DNA of 64,000 bases from Perilla frutescens. Its lineage: Eukaryota > Streptophyta > Magnoliopsida > Lamiales > Lamiaceae. Where the stretch lies: NCBI GenBank assembly GCA_026008535.1, contig BRKX01000006.1, positions 49,588,664 to 49,652,663 on the forward strand, in the 5' to 3' direction. This document shows, one piece after another, positions 1 to 13,266 of this stretch. The stretch's first letter is position 1, and every line of letters begins with the position of its first letter. The translations under genes and the position numbers were made by a program. The notes beneath the pieces are model-generated. The model did no database searches. It was not told where the DNA came from and saw nothing but the letters and a program-made list of their open reading frames with translations.

Positions 1-257
1 TGGGACTGGAAAGAGTAAAATGAGGGTAGTAGTTTGAATTTTTCCATAATAGGATTCGATATTAGTCTCTGAGCCACATTTACTTAAGAGGCAATATAAT
101 GTGGTAAATTAGCCCGTCAAAAAAAATATTATTTTAGTCAGTATTTTTTTAAATTATTTATTTTGTTCACATTTACTCAAATAACCCTAAATTTTTATTT
201 TTAACTATTTTATTTTTATATTTCAATTTCTGAAAAATCGAACCCACCCTCCTCCGT

Positions 258-900
258 GTAATACCCTAGAATATTAAGATAATGATCATTATAGGCTTGG
301 GTCAAATTAATTAAAAGTGGGTGATTTTTATTTAGAACCCAAATTAGTTTAATGGGCTAAACCCGAAAATATATATAAAAAAATAGGCCCAGTACTAATG
401 GGAAACAAGCCATGAGCCTTTTTAGTCCAGCAAAAATAAATATAAAATGTATACTAATCAATTTGGGGGATCATTCTTGTTCATCACTTCAAAGGCGAGG
501 TTTTCTTCTTCAACCCTCCTCCTCCAAAAATGATTTCCGGCAAGGTGGCCGGAGGCGGAGCACCGCCGCCGGAAAATCTTAATTCTGATCAATTTTTTCC
601 AAAAGCCCAATTTTTCGACTCATCTATGCTTTTTAAATATTTTGCAACATGTTTAGTGGGGAGATAAATGTTGTAAAGGCCAGAAAAAGGTCACCATGGC
701 CGCAAATCGGTGCTTTTCCGGTTGCCAAACTTGAGGGAGTGGAGAGTGAAGGGAGTAGCCATACCCTTTCTTTCTCAAACCACAATCGAAAATTGTCCTC
801 ATTTGATGATGCTTCCACGTTGAAGAACATTTTGGTAGAGTGAAATTGAAAATTCAAAATTGAGAATTTTTTTTCAAGTTAGGAATTTTTTCGCCTAAAT
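258..900 (+). repeat. Possible truncated Gypsy-type LTR
   Basis: The segment opens with TGTAATACCCTAGAA, the kind of start seen in many plant Ty3/Gypsy LTRs. It is followed by GC-richer, CT-rich leader-like sequence around 490-570. I could not find a matching ...TTACA end or a target duplication, so this is at best a fragment, and the right edge is arbitrary. The short open frames on both strands at 633-857 look like chance. Confidence 0.3.
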
Positions 901-951
901 AAGAATTGATGGATTAATTTGCAATTGTTTGTTTTGAATTAGAGGAAAGGG

Positions 952-1205
952 TCCAATTTGGGCCGAAATTTCATTTCATAATCAAATTAAAATTTCGGAT
1001 ATAATTTTAGGATCAAATTGAACATTTTCTCTTAAATTAACATCGTTAATAACGAACGTTAATGAAAATTAGTTCAGGGGCTAACAGAAAGATTAATGTA
1101 ACACCTTTTAAAAAGTTGAGAGACAATTTGGACCAAAATTTTATTTCAATGCCAAACTGAAATTTTAAATATAGCTATAAAATCAAATTAGATATTTTTT
1201 CCTTT
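952..1205. repeat. Diverged direct duplication in the 3' flank of the kinase gene
   Basis: The stretch at about 952-1040 (CAATTTGGGCCGAAATTTCA and what follows) recurs in diverged form at about 1122-1205 (CAATTTGGACCAAAATTTTA...). Both are AT-rich and non-coding. Otherwise I see no gene in 1-1963. The 3' untranslated region of the kinase gene on the minus strand must end somewhere in the last few hundred bases before 1964. Confidence 0.45.
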
Positions 1206-1963
1206 CAACTGGTGTTGTCGTCACATTTATCTTAAAATTTTAATTTTCTATTAACATGGTGTAAAAATTAAAATAAACATGACAACAATCTCACAGTTTA
1301 AATAAAATATGAATCATTATCATAAGAATAGAAGACTAAACATCATTCTAAAATAAAATATCTCATCTTACTTTAGAATCGTAGATTCATATGTATTTGT
1401 ACGTGCAACATAATGGCCTCCTAATCGCTCATCAAATCTCATCGAGGACATGAGGACATCCGAACAGTGAGACATCACATTTGTAAAAGGTCAAGTCTGG
1501 GTTCCCTTCCCTCCCTCTTCCGAGTTATAACAAGAAAGGGAAAAAAAACCCACTCTGCCCAACAAAGCTTAACCTGATCATACTTTTACAGCAATAAATC
1601 AGCATGATAATATTATAGCATCTTTATCATGTACCTTTCTCAAATATGTTCAAATTCGAAAAACAAACTCAAATTTAAAATAACAGACAACGCATAAGAG
1701 CCTGCGCCTCATCTATGGCCTTGTGACCAAAAAAATCGAGTAAAAATACGAATATGCACTAACTGAAGACATCATAATGTCGCAGTTGATGCTTTATAAT
1801 TTTTATTTGGATGGACTTACTGGCATCGCAACAACCAAAATATAAACATGAAGTTTTCTAAGAAATGAATTGAGTGGCTGCAATGCAAAAAATATAAATC
1901 TCAACCTGAGAAAGAATTGTGGTTTCCCAAAATAGATCAATGAATGAGAAAGTGGATTGGTTC

Positions 1964-4900
1964 TCACAGAGTCAAAGCTTTCTGAAGTTTCAGAAGCCAC
2001 ACTGCAGCCTGCAATCCAAACAACCGAGCCTCTAAGAGAAACTCCTCAAACCAAACACGAACCCGAGATAACACAGACTTGCTCTGCAACAATTTCGATT
2101 GAATAACTGCTTCAGAAGAAACTCTTCCCACAATAAAAAATGTCTCAAGAGAAGCATCTCCAATCTGTTAAGCAAGCATAGTGATATTCATAAGGATCTT
2201 GAAAGAAGAGTGACACAATCAAATCCTTAAGAGTTCTTTTCCTTGCATGACAAAATCTTAAAGGATAAAGCGAGGACGGAGGTAATTGATGCATACATAT
2301 CGATGTGTGATGGTTTATCTTAAAAGGCATGTGCTAAGCGAGCACAACAAAAAAGTTGATATGCAAAATTTATTCTAAATTTTCAAGTGCAGAAATTGGG
2401 GATTAGCCGATTAGGAGGATGCTTATGGAACCGAGAAAACATATACTTTGAAGAGATTAATATATGTACAAGTACAGTCCTATTGCTCTTCATAAATGCA
2501 CCTAAATTTTAAAAATGAATGGTCGACATAATACTCATTTGGTGGCAGTATCACTGTTCTTAGAGTCCAGTTTCAGACTACATGAATCGCAATATTCAAG
2601 AATTAAGAGGTACGATAAGTTACATACCAGTGCTCTATTAACTGCTCTTAAGCAATCATTTGTTTTTAGCATTAAAAGTATGACTCGGGGGAGTCTCCCC
2701 AGGAGCTCAGTAATTTGTGGAAAGTACTGTGAAGCATACATCTGCAAACACGCGGAAAAAAAAGGGAAGAGTTATCTATCAGGAAAAGATGAAAATTTTA
2801 AGCATCTACAGTCATACACAACTACAGAATATTATACATAATATATATATGTCTCATTATGCCTTTTTTTATAAGTTTTCAGCTTCAAGAATAATATAGA
2901 TAGCATGGGATAAGGTTCACTATGATAAATCTAGTTAGTAAAATCAAATATGTCCAAGCTGAAGAACAGATCCTCAAAATATTTTCTTTAGAGAAGACTG
3001 TTATCATTAGGAGAAAACACTTGAATACGGTCAACCTGGAGTTCTGAACGATCAGTGCTCTGGACAACCAGATGATCCACAGCTGGATCGATGACTTTAT
3101 CCCAAGGTCTCATAGTAAGAATGCCAGCAAACAGCACGTACAAATCTTCACCAGCACCTAATTTCACACTGTTTTCTTTAATTGCATTGGCATCAGAAAA
3201 CACCAAACCCTGTAAAGTATGTCAATGTATAATATCACCAAATAAGATTTAGCATGTAGAATCTCCAATTTGGAAAACATAATTTTTAAAGAACATCATG
3301 CACCTTCCACAGTGAAGCATAATTGATGCGCATTGAGTTGTCAAGATCCTTGTACAAACCATGGTCCAGCAGTACCAACTGTGGTTTTTTCTTTCCTGAG
3401 CATGAAACACAAGCAAATATCAAGCCAAGCCAAAAAAAAAAAGACCAGCCAAATTTAACTTTAATAAGTATTATTTGCAAGAAATAGAGATTAAAGAAAT
3501 AAATCATAAGCAAGTAGAATCGTAGATAAACAGGAGGATTCAGAAAAGTTACAACTGTAACTTGAAGCATGAGATTTTTTTTTTTAAGAATCCAATGAAC
3601 TTTTTTTACTCTTGTCATCAATATTGATATTGAGCAGCTAATGATCATTTAAGAGCAATTATATTTTCTCTTCAAGGTAACTACATAGCCAAATGTGCAC
3701 TACAGTTGCGCTCTTCTAAACACCATTACATGGTTTAGTAGATAGGAATGCAGATAGGATATCAGGAAGAGGAAATAGAAAGAAACGCTAGAGATGTGTA
3801 CTAGTAGATATTTAGATAGTTGAGTTGACCAAAACACTCACAGTGAACTAAGGCGGTATTTAGCGTTTTGAGACGAATGGGAACAGAAATATGAAGGTAG
3901 TGGGGAAGGGTATGCAAGGCGTTTCATCCCCGCCTTTAAGGCAATAAGGGGTATGGTTGATTTCCATTTTGGGGAATAAAAATAACTATTGAGGAACGAT
4001 TCCCGAGTACCAAGCACACATTTTCATTTCATTCACATTTGCATTTCGCCTCCCCCAAATCACCGTACAAATCACCCCCGTAAGCTATTGCAATTCAGGG
4101 AAACAATGTGAATGCAGATTGCATGCGATCAATATGTAATAACAAAGAAGACCATATCAGGAAATTCTTAACCGTGCAAACAATCTAATAAATCAACAGC
4201 CATATTTAAAGATAGAAGCAGGATGCAGTATTAAGTGTAAACGTCAACCATGTAAAATCTGGAAAATGCCTCACCAAAAATGCTTCCAGAAGGCAAATGG
4301 CGAACTAGCACGTTGGCAGCATGTGGGTCACAGTGCACGAAGCCATGTTTAAACATCATTTCAGCAAAAGCTTGACTAAGCTGCATATGGTAAATAGAAC
4401 ATATTACCCAAATGTAGTAAGAATACATAACATATTTAAGATGACAGTGTTGAAGACTTTTCAAGAGTTTTAGATTAATAACTGAGCCATTGATATAGTC
4501 CAGTAATCAATGAATTCATAATAGATAATCAAGTTCAATAGTAACACTGCAATGGCTATGAGAAAGAAATTGTTCACCAAAAGATAATTTTCCAACCAAA
4601 ATGCTTGATCCATCTGATATTTTTTGGCACCATCATACTGAATTTCATAGAGGAAGTACATAAACTTACCAACTTCGAAACATCACTTGGCTGGATACCC
4701 AGCTTCTTAATGGCCCTACAATCATTTACTTGAGCTCCATCAATAAATTCCATCACCAACAACTTGGAGGTACTTAAGTTCCAATATACCGTTGGAGCAT
4801 AAACATATTCTGCAATACGTGGAGAGAGCCTCCGAAAGTTATCCATGCATTTTATGCTGTTTTTGGCCTCACCCAAGAAATCTAATTCCTGAGAAGTGAG

Positions 4901-7900
4901 AAGTTCATTGTAACTCAACAAAAATTGTCTAAGAAGTGGTAACGTGATAAGCAAGGGATATTAGTATAAATTAAGGACACTGTGAATGCAAAAAGGTTTT
5001 GGTGCTTTTCCACAATCCTTCATGGAATTAGATACCATATAAGCATGAAATACTACATCACTCACAAAATGACCACACACTAGCTGATCAATGTTTGACA
5101 ATAGTTCAAAACCTCCTTGAGCACATTAAAGGAATCTGTAGATTTTGTAAGAATTTTATTATATGTTAAAAGTTAAATCCACCTTACATTTTCGTATTTT
5201 GTTGGCAATGCAATGCAATCATGAGCAAAAAAAAACATGAAAAACAGGGGAAGAAGTGATAATGACAAAGACGAAGTGAGTGAAGGACAACCTTATATTA
5301 GAGAAACATATAAGGTAATAAGAGACCCAAAAGAGAGACATATCACAAACACTGTGGGAAGATAGGGAATAGGCTAGGACTTTTAACTGTGCGGGCGATC
5401 AAAAAATTTCCCAAGGAAATATTGCTAAAAGATCTTTTGAGCCACATGAAAAAGTTGTTATACAAATTGGACTCCTGAATCCAATGAGCACCTAACAAGC
5501 ATGTGACACCATCACTTGTGGTAAATGCTCTTGTACAAAAGGTATGTAATAAGACAATAATCTTCATCTCACGAAAAAGGACGGAACAGATTAGCAACGA
5601 ACCTTTGGTAAACTTTCCCGCATTTCTTCAACCAACCACCTGAACAAAATTGAATTTCTCGAGTGTTTAGAAGGAAAAGAAAAACGAATATAGCACCTAA
5701 GCAGAAAATAACATTGCACAATGTCTAGACTATGCAACAACAAATCAGATATCATCACTATCATTTACAAGGTAAGAATAGAACCGTGAGCATACAAATG
5801 AAAGAAGCCTAAACAGAGTGTCTTTATGAAGTTCACTTAAACCTGTAATCAAAAGAAGGAAAGATGCGATGTAAAGTGTTCACAATTAACTCCACAGTTG
5901 CATAATCAGCTTCTGCAGTGTCTGTCATGTGAGTATGTTGAACCTGAAGTGGAATAATACAAAAAAAATTGACAAAAACAATTGACCCATTAAACATCAA
6001 CACTGCAGAACATGAAGGTTAGATTTTTTGTCACCTTCACGGCCACTTTCTGCCCATCATGAGTTCGGGCAATGTGAACCTGTGCTAAAGAAGCACTTGC
6101 TATGGGGACAGGATTAAATTCATCAAAAATCTGTGAGAACAAAGTTTGTGTGTGAATGATAAGAGGATTTGGTAAATGATAAGAAACCAAAAGTCAAGTT
6201 TGTTTTTGGTATATGGAAGAGCCATTCAGATGCCAATGCTATTTGAACTGAATGAGGGCACTTACTTTATCAGGTGCCCCACCAAGCTCTTTCTTGAAAA
6301 CTTCAAGCACTTGCTCATATGAAGAAACGGGGCATTTATTCAACATTGACTGTCTCATTACCTGTACATATTCATCCGGCACCAAGTATTCCTGAAACAT
6401 GGCAATTTTATGAAGTCCAGCAATAAGAATTACACTCTGAAAAAACAGTAACTGAAAATAACAGCATACCAGCTGACTAATATGCTGACCTAGCTTGATG
6501 TATATCCCACCATTTCTAAAGCAAAGTTCTTGAAGCTTCAATGCACTTCTGGTATGAACTTCACGTTTAACTCTTTCCCTTTCTTTGCTACCATCAGGCA
6601 ACCCCCAGAGCGAGTATTCATAATCTATGAAGAAACTGTATATCGTAAGATCTCAAATATAATGCTGCATCAGTTAGAAAATTCCTATCAGCAACAGGAA
6701 CACTCTTCCAGATGCAAGTAGTAATATGGTTGCCAATAGTTGTTCTGAATTGAGGTATATTAAAATTCACAGGCTCAAGCTGGCTCAAAATAGAAGCACA
6801 TGTCTTGTCATGTCATGATCTCTTCCAAGTCAAGCTGGCAATTAGTATCTGGTTTTTCTTTAATATTCAAATTATAAAAAGGAATTCCACTTATGCAGCT
6901 AAAAAGTTTAGAATAAGTGAGAAGATAAAAGTAGAAAGTTGGCCAAAGTATGATGTAGAGTATTTAAATTGTTATGCTGCATTTTTCTTTTTCTAATCTT
7001 ACCATCAGATCACAGGATTTGATGATTATATCTAAGCTTATGCTCAAGTCAACTGGCTCCTGCTGTAAGAAGCTCAAGAGCATTGACCTTATTTAAGACA
7101 CCTTAATAACAAATGAGAATCTACATCCGAAAGTAACCATTGAGACCAATTTAAGGGGAGGAAGGTTAATGTTGTTCCATGACTGCAGAAGCTTGTGCAT
7201 TCAGTTTCAGCATCAGCGTAATGGGAAAACAATACAAAGGCACACAAAAACAACAACACTTGCTGATATATATCGAAGTTATTGCAATTATTTTATGCAG
7301 AAAAAAGAATATTGAGTCGCATCAAATACATTCCTCAAAACAAAATAAGCAGCAGCAGGACCCCCACCACTCTCCACCCTCAGCCCCCAAAAAAACAAAA
7401 ATAAGAGCAAAAGGCATAATCAGGGTAATTCTAGAAAGTTAGGATAAACAAAGATATTAATGATTTGAATAGTTGCATATGCTTTAGTCAAGTGTTCAAA
7501 GAGAAGCTGTATCACAAAATTTAGCATTTGCACTGCTCTCTGTCAAAACAAATGGAATCATCCTTTTAAGGATTGAAGGAATTTTCCAAGATAAAAATGG
7601 ATTTAATCGGCGTAGGAACTCGAAGTACTTCTGCTCATAAAATGAAGTAAGATGAAGCTAATAGCATCTCAGTGTAGTAGCAGAACTTTTGTGTTTCTTC
7701 TTCCTTCTCTTTAACTATTCCTCAAAGGTTATGATCTACATGGCCACTTTAGATACATAACATGAACTTCATGGTTTAGCAAATGGATTTCATATTCAAT
7801 TCCATGTAATTCTGCATTTATCTTCCTTCCTCGAATACTAGGAGTTTACAAACCTGTTTTGAGTTGCATTACATATTTCACATCCATTGCAGTCATATGT

Positions 7901-9630
7901 ATCTAGATTCAGCATATGCCCCAAATTCCAACCCTATAAAATTGTTTCTTAACAAATAAGAACCAATCCCAGACAACATCATCTCATTACCTCAGATAAA
8001 GTTCCCACTGAAATCCCAGAACCTGAAATGTTGGAGGAGCCACGCTAGCTCTTTCAAATTCCAACCCCTGACTTTTTTTAAATGTTCTCAAACTGCAGAT
8101 TAAAATTCTGCCCATCCCTTCCAAACACTTCTTTCAAGTTAGAACTGCTGTCCGATGCTATTTATTAAGGCACCCAACATCAGACTAAATTCTCCTGACT
8201 CTCCTCCACATTAGTAAATAAATTTCTTGAAGTATTTAATCATACAATTTCACTTATTACTAATATCTTTTGTACAGTAAATGGCATAGAATATACTTTT
8301 AAAGTAACTGTAGTGCAAGAAAGAAAGGGGAAACCTGCAACTACGCGCCCCAGATCTTTCAAGATTCAAATTTTGTAACTCTCACTTTTGGTTTACTTGA
8401 AGGCTGGTGCTAGAGTGGGAACACAAAGCAAGACAGTCAACCTTCGTCTATCTTAGTTTCCAAGTAGAAATTTTACATTCAATACTGAGAAATACGAATT
8501 AAGATTCAAAAGCCGCTGTTCAGATTCTTTTAGGAAAATAATTTGTTCAGCTCAACAACCTATCTATGTTAGTATACGAATGAATTGGGTCAGAATTTAA
8601 AGCAATACAAGCAAACGAGTTGAATTATGATGACCATGTTTCAAATAAGGAGAAACGGGTGTTTTATCATATGCTTGATAAAAATAAAAGTTAAAATAAA
8701 GGGTGAAAGAGGTAACTTGAGGGCAGGCTGAAACATTGAGCAAAAGTAGTTCAAACAGAACTGAATTGCTTTCTTGTTTCTCTATTGAATTTCACTTAAC
8801 TAACAGGAAAAATCCATACAGAGAGAAAAAGGTGAGTGTTTGGGCAATCAATATTCAAAAGATCAACTTAATTTTTAACTGATTCCATTGTTCCAATCAA
8901 TATAAGAAACTAGTCATTTGATTATGCACCTACACATTGCACTTATTAACAAAGGCCACATGAATGGTGTCAAATTTAGTCACACGTTTATGGAGATAAA
9001 TAAGGTGATAATGCACAACCAGTTTTGTGAGAGAACATCTTAAAATTTCCTAGGTATATAAGGCAAGGCAACATTGGATTGATTTTGGAGAAAGCCGCTC
9101 TCTTGCAATCTCTCGCAAGTACAATGCAGAGCTATTATCTTGATTAAAAACATACATCTTTGTTTAACAGAAATCAGTAAATCACTACCACAAAAACACA
9201 AAATTCTCCAACTAATCACAACTGAGAAAAGGTGAAACTTTCAAAGAAGCAGCTCGATTCAGCTCTAGTATCGCACGCCATCGTAACCTTCCCAATCAAT
9301 AAACCAGTTTTTATTTTTATTTTTATTTTTCCAATGTACTATAGCTATAAGCATCAAAATCATTCAGAAAATCCAAATATAGCAAAGATGGCTTGAAGTA
9401 ACGCAAATGATGAAAATTGGTAAACAATCGAAGGCAATCGTACCGAACGCAATGGAGGCGGCGGTGGCAGCGTCGCGGAGTAGGCGGATGGGTACGGTGG
9501 TGGAGAGCTTGAGGGCTGAAGCCGGGTCCTCGGAGTTGGCAATAGCGAAGGCGCCGGCGCCGACGCTGCCCGCTGCAGTAGCCACCAAAAGCAGTTTAGT
9601 TTGGGCGCGCCAAAAAGCTCTGGCCGCCAT
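1964..9630 (-). CDS. ABC1/ADCK-family atypical kinase (ATATH9 / ABC2 homolog 9-like), 12 exons
   Basis: A complete gene for an ABC1K (UbiB/ADCK) atypical protein kinase. Exons, in order on the minus strand: 9630-9444, 6624-6470, 6391-6266, 6130-6035, 5943-5843, 5639-5603, 4888-4670, 4380-4275, 3395-3304, 3209-3036, 2741-2628 and 2164-1964. All introns are GT-AG and the phases agree, giving 1608 nt, or 535 aa plus TGA. The protein starts MAARAFWRAQ with a hydrophobic N-terminus that could be an organelle signal or membrane segment. Family motifs are present: the KxGQ-type IKLGQ, the Ala-rich PIASASLAQVH loop, VAVKV with the ATP-site Lys, the catalytic HCDPHAANV and the LLDHG metal site. The sequence closely follows my memory of Arabidopsis ATATH9 (At2g40090, 538 aa), to the ...LTL C-terminus. 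ABC1 kinases act in mitochondria or plastids on quinone and lipid metabolism; the substrate of this member is not known to me. Intron 1 (6625-9443, 2.8 kb) holds nothing I can identify. Confidence 0.95.
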
Positions 9631-9810
9631 TTGCTTTTGTCCGCGAGATTCCTTTCTTCCTTGGGAATTTGGATGGTTAAATTAATCAGAATCTTAAATC
9701 CCTAATCAAGTATTTGGTGCGCTAAAATTTGTTATGAATGGGACTCGCAACTCCAGAATTGTTCCCGCGACGCCAAGAGAGAGAAAACTTGGAAAAGGGG
9801 AAAGACACGA

Positions 9811-9966
9811 CGACACAACTCATGCACCCCTTGTTTACATCAAAGATAATAATAATAATTTTATTATTATTATTTAATTTAATGATCAGCTTCAGCTATG
9901 CCAAAATGGCAAAATCTGTTCACACTGTCGACACAACTCATGCACCCCTTGTTTACATCAGAGATA
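9811..9966. repeat. 37-bp direct repeat upstream of the kinase gene
   Basis: The string CGACACAACTCATGCACCCC and the next 17 or so bases occur at 9811 and again at 9929, nearly identical. They are separated by an AT-rich spacer with an (AAT/ATT)n run. The pair lies about 180-335 bp upstream of the kinase start codon, between it and the retrotransposon, so it sits in the likely promoter or 5' UTR. It could be a small tandem duplication or a filler from double-strand-break repair. Confidence 0.6.
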
Positions 9967-10158
9967 ACGAACAGCTTCAGACAGACAGACACGACGTCGT
10001 TTTGGCTCCTACCAATACCAATTAATAGAAAGAAAACGTTAGCACTAGCGAGTAGCGACAATTTCTATTCTTCTTGCACTCGTAATATTAAACCCTCGCT
10101 AGTTTGCTCCCAAAAAACAAGAAAAAAAATCACACAATTGCTTGTGGTTAGAGTTGTA

Positions 10159-10394
10159 AGTTTGTTTCGACTGGTTCAACTCCTCAGTTAAGTTGATTTT
10201 TGACTGGATGACGTGTCCTTCAGTTTGTAGACCATACTTCAGATCGGTTGACTTTGATTTTCCTTGAGTTCCTTTCTGATGCCCTGGATTGGTCAGCTCC
10301 GATCTACAACTTGAATTTTAGTCAGTTTTTCATAACTAATTTTGACATCTCATCAAAACCTTATCTAGGGGTTCCTTTATAGTTTTTCCTAACA
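10159..10394 (-). repeat. 3' LTR stub of the Copia element
   Basis: These 236 bp match 29361-29596 (the start of the 5' LTR on the element strand) without gaps and with four mismatches, all transitions: this copy has A or T where the other has G or C. The remaining 1.47 kb of LTR is missing, and kinase-promoter sequence follows directly. The join at 10158/10159 is therefore a deletion endpoint or an aborted integration. Confidence 0.9.
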
Positions 10395-10409
10395 ATTTCC
10401 CCCTTTTTG
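10395..10409 (-). other. Polypurine tract
   Basis: On the element strand the purine run TCAAAAAGGGGGAAAT lies directly before the TGTTAG start of the 3' LTR. That is the position and composition expected of the plus-strand priming site of an LTR retrotransposon. Confidence 0.8.
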
Positions 10410-10875
10410 ATGATGTCAAAACTTTGTTGATGATGTTGGAAAAACTGCAAATGTAGCAAATGCTTAAGCAGATTCTTAAGATCATAACAAGTTCAAAGTA
10501 AGTTTGAGAGAAAATTTGATTCATGATTTTCATTCAAACATCAGAGCATTTATCATTCATGTTATCATTTAGGTATCAAAGCATTTAAGATATGCATGAA
10601 ATTCAAGTATTAAAGCAGTTGGACTTCAATTTTCAGAGCATTCATTCATTTTGGGCATGCTTTCATTCCAGTTTAGAGCATTTTTCATTCAAGTGTTAAA
10701 GCATTCAAACTGAAGTATCAGAGCATTTCAAGGCATTCATACTTGAAGTGTTAGACCATGAAGTATCAGAGCATGACTATTATAACCATGATAAACTTGA
10801 AGTATGAGTATGATCAAAACTTATATTATATATTCACTTTAAAGCATATTATATTTTCAAGAGTAGGTAAAACTA
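10410..10875. other. AT-rich non-coding tract with GCATTCA/TCAGAGCAT repeats
   Basis: Between the last extra gene and the polypurine tract. The + strand shows many short variants of CAGAGCATTTNTCATTCA (for example around 10538-10770), an imperfect short tandem repeat. No coding potential seen. Confidence 0.5.
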
Positions 10876-12627
10876 TTAATCTACTTCCTGAAAATTGCTC
10901 CAATTGCTCCTTTTCTTTCTGCCCGATTCTCCTCTTTCTTGGACTCCTTGTAGTCTCCACGCTTCCCCCTGAAGCTGATCTTCCCCCTCATGATGAATTT
11001 CTCTTTGAATCTGATCCCAAAGAGTCATGCATCCATCATCATACTGTCCATCTTCTCCCTTTTTGGCATCATCCAAAAGGTGGAGTGGATCACATGATGG
11101 TATTGACAAATTTGGCAGAAAGGTGAAGACGGTTGCCAAATTGTCATCATGAGCTGAGGGAACTGAAGGAATTTGCATGGGTGAGGAAAGCCATGCATAC
11201 ACGTCTTCAGTTGTCATGAACTGACCTTGAGCAGAGATGTCTTGCTCTCTGAAGTTCATTGAGGCCAAGTTGTTGAAGATCTCATCAGTTGAAGGGAGGG
11301 GTGGATCATCAACGAAAGGTGTGCATGAGGAGTTGGCTGGTTCATTGTCGGGGAGAGGAGCATCGGCTGGTATACTGAGCTGGACTCGTTTGATCATCGA
11401 GTCCATTATCTCCGAGAGCGTTGGTGGTGAGGAGAGTGGATGATTCATCCAGTTTTGACTCCATGTTCCTTCGCTGATCCAGAAGGAGGAGCCACGGGTG
11501 TGGATGAGGTAGAACATTGTTGACTCATCTAGTTGGAAACGCCATATGTGGTACCGCATGTACCGTCGGAGTTGCTCAAATAGGGAGGAGTCTGTGTCCT
11601 CAATGAGACCGAAGCAGTTTCTGAGCTGGTGGTCTAGAACTGCTTCAAAATCAACCTCAATGCAGTCACGTTGGACTAACTGTAGAGGTTAAGAGCTGGC
11701 TGATATTGTAGGCTGATCACTCAGCCTTGAAAGAGATTCGCTCTCAAGCATCAGCTCTCTTTCGTCAGAGGAGCTGACGGGTGCCTCCAAGGGTGCCTTT
11801 TCACGATCTGAGTTGGAAGGCCCTTGTGGATGTGAATGCTTCGGGATCTGGTAGTAGATAGTTGGGAGCATGTCCCTTCTTCCGAGTAGTTCGCTAGATG
11901 GTATGATCTCATCAAATTGGCTTTGAATGATATGGCTTATGCGATTCATAAACCCGACCTTTTCTCGGAATGAGCTAGTTGACGGATCATATGTCGCGCG
12001 CTCTACATTAGCTCTCAGTTGAGCAAGGATGAAAGAGGCCCAGTCGGCTTGACATCCGAAGTATAGAGCGGCTGTGAGATGGGCTTTGAGCTCGGAGAGG
12101 TGGACTGTCTCGTAGTTGCCATGAAGGATATGGCCGGTGATATCCAAGAGTTGGATGATATCACTTGGCATGCTCTCCTTCAGTCTGTGCGAACTGTCAT
12201 TGTGGTGCACGTGAGGAAGCTTCCAGGTATCCCATAACGCGTATTTGCATGGCAGGTTTAGGTCCATCACGTCTGGGCCTTTGCCGGGGAGGTGAAGAGT
12301 GGACATCATCGTATCCTTTGTTACCGTGATCACCTGATTTTTGACGGTAGAGATGATGTTGTCACCGATGATGGTTGCGTTATAGTAGAACTCGACAACA
12401 TAAGCAGGTATGTTCTTGACCGGCAGGAGTGTCAAGAAGGGTAGCAAACCAGTCGCCTCCAATGGTCGATAAATCTTTTGAAAGACATCCGGGCCGAGAC
12501 GTGCATTGAGCATCTCTAGATTTAGAGACTTGTCCTTTCTCATCTTGCGCTCAAGAGATTTAATATCCACCATGTGAAATGGGGGCTTCATGTCTGCAAA
12601 AAGATGTTCTTTTAGTTTAGATATCAA
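10876..12627 (-). pseudogene. Extra gene copy C: plant-transposon-type protein, one in-frame stop
   Basis: Third and most distal extra gene. The frame is continuous from ATG 12627 to the stop at 10876 except for one TAA at 11689-11691, giving about 584 codons. The N-terminal module (about 210 aa) contains KDKSLN, YVVEFYYN, LHLPGKG and WDTWKL, aligning with the same motifs of copies A and B. I match this module to the family annotated as putative plant transposon protein. After the stop comes the second module with its Trp motif (SFWISEGTWSQNW) where A and B have MSFW/MSYW...W. The C-terminus is acidic and then basic (GRKKRSNW). It has no frameshift, unlike A and B. The intact protein would be nuclear by its basic tail (inference); its function is unknown. 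Confidence 0.7.
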
Positions 12628-12933
12628 GAGTTTTTGATGAGAGAGAGAAGACTAACAAATGATCGAACAAGAGAGAGAAAGAGTGTTTCAGATGATCGGA
12701 GCCTTCATCTCTTTGCACATATTTATGCATCTTTGCATGCAGGAATCGAGGGCACTCGATTACTTTTCTTAGATGATCAGCCATCCGATTTGATGGTTGA
12801 TTAGCTGAATTAATGATGCTTGCATCTCAGCCGCTGAATGGTTAAGTAACTTTATGATCTTGTGGCTGAGATGTAGCGTTTTTGAAAATGAGGTAGTTGC
12901 CATAAATAGCGAAATATTTTCTGCAGATCTTTC

Positions 12934-12941
12934 TATTTATA
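12934..12941 (-). promoter_or_regulatory. TATA box upstream of copy C
   Basis: TATAAATAG on the minus strand, about 300 nt before the copy C start codon. An AACGGTT-type motif (reverse of AACCGTT at 13041-13047) lies about 100 bp further upstream. This suggests an own promoter for the gene rather than read-through from the LTR. Confidence 0.45.
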
Positions 12942-13129
12942 TCTCATTAAAAAATTATATTTTCTATCTCCTCTTTGAAGATGTAATTTAATATCCATGC
13001 AGAGATATTAATGGCAGCTTTGTGAGATAGAACCCGATTTTCAAATTGTAACCGTTGAAGTATAATATAAGAAATTTCATAATCGCAATGGTAACAATGT
13101 AATTAAGATAAGCTTAAAAAAAACTTATC

Positions 13130-13266
13130 CGTAGTCAGTTGGGATACAGTCCAACTGATTGATGACTCAGCGGTTGGATGAACAGTTGAGTCTTGATTCT
13201 CAGTTGTTGTTGATGAGCTGGCTGCAGTTTAAGCTGCAACTGAACTGTATTGATCAGTTGGCTTGA
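13130..13266. other. CAACTGA/TCAGTTG-rich spacer between copies B and C
   Basis: Non-coding spacer with about ten copies of CAGTTG, TCAGTT or their complements within 140 bp. The rest of the spacer down to 12628 is AT-rich leader and promoter sequence of copy C with GA-rich runs near its start. Confidence 0.5.

Noticed and set aside
649..857. Short open frames on both strands near 650-857
   Set aside because: No family resemblance, no start context, both strands open over the same low-complexity DNA; probably chance.
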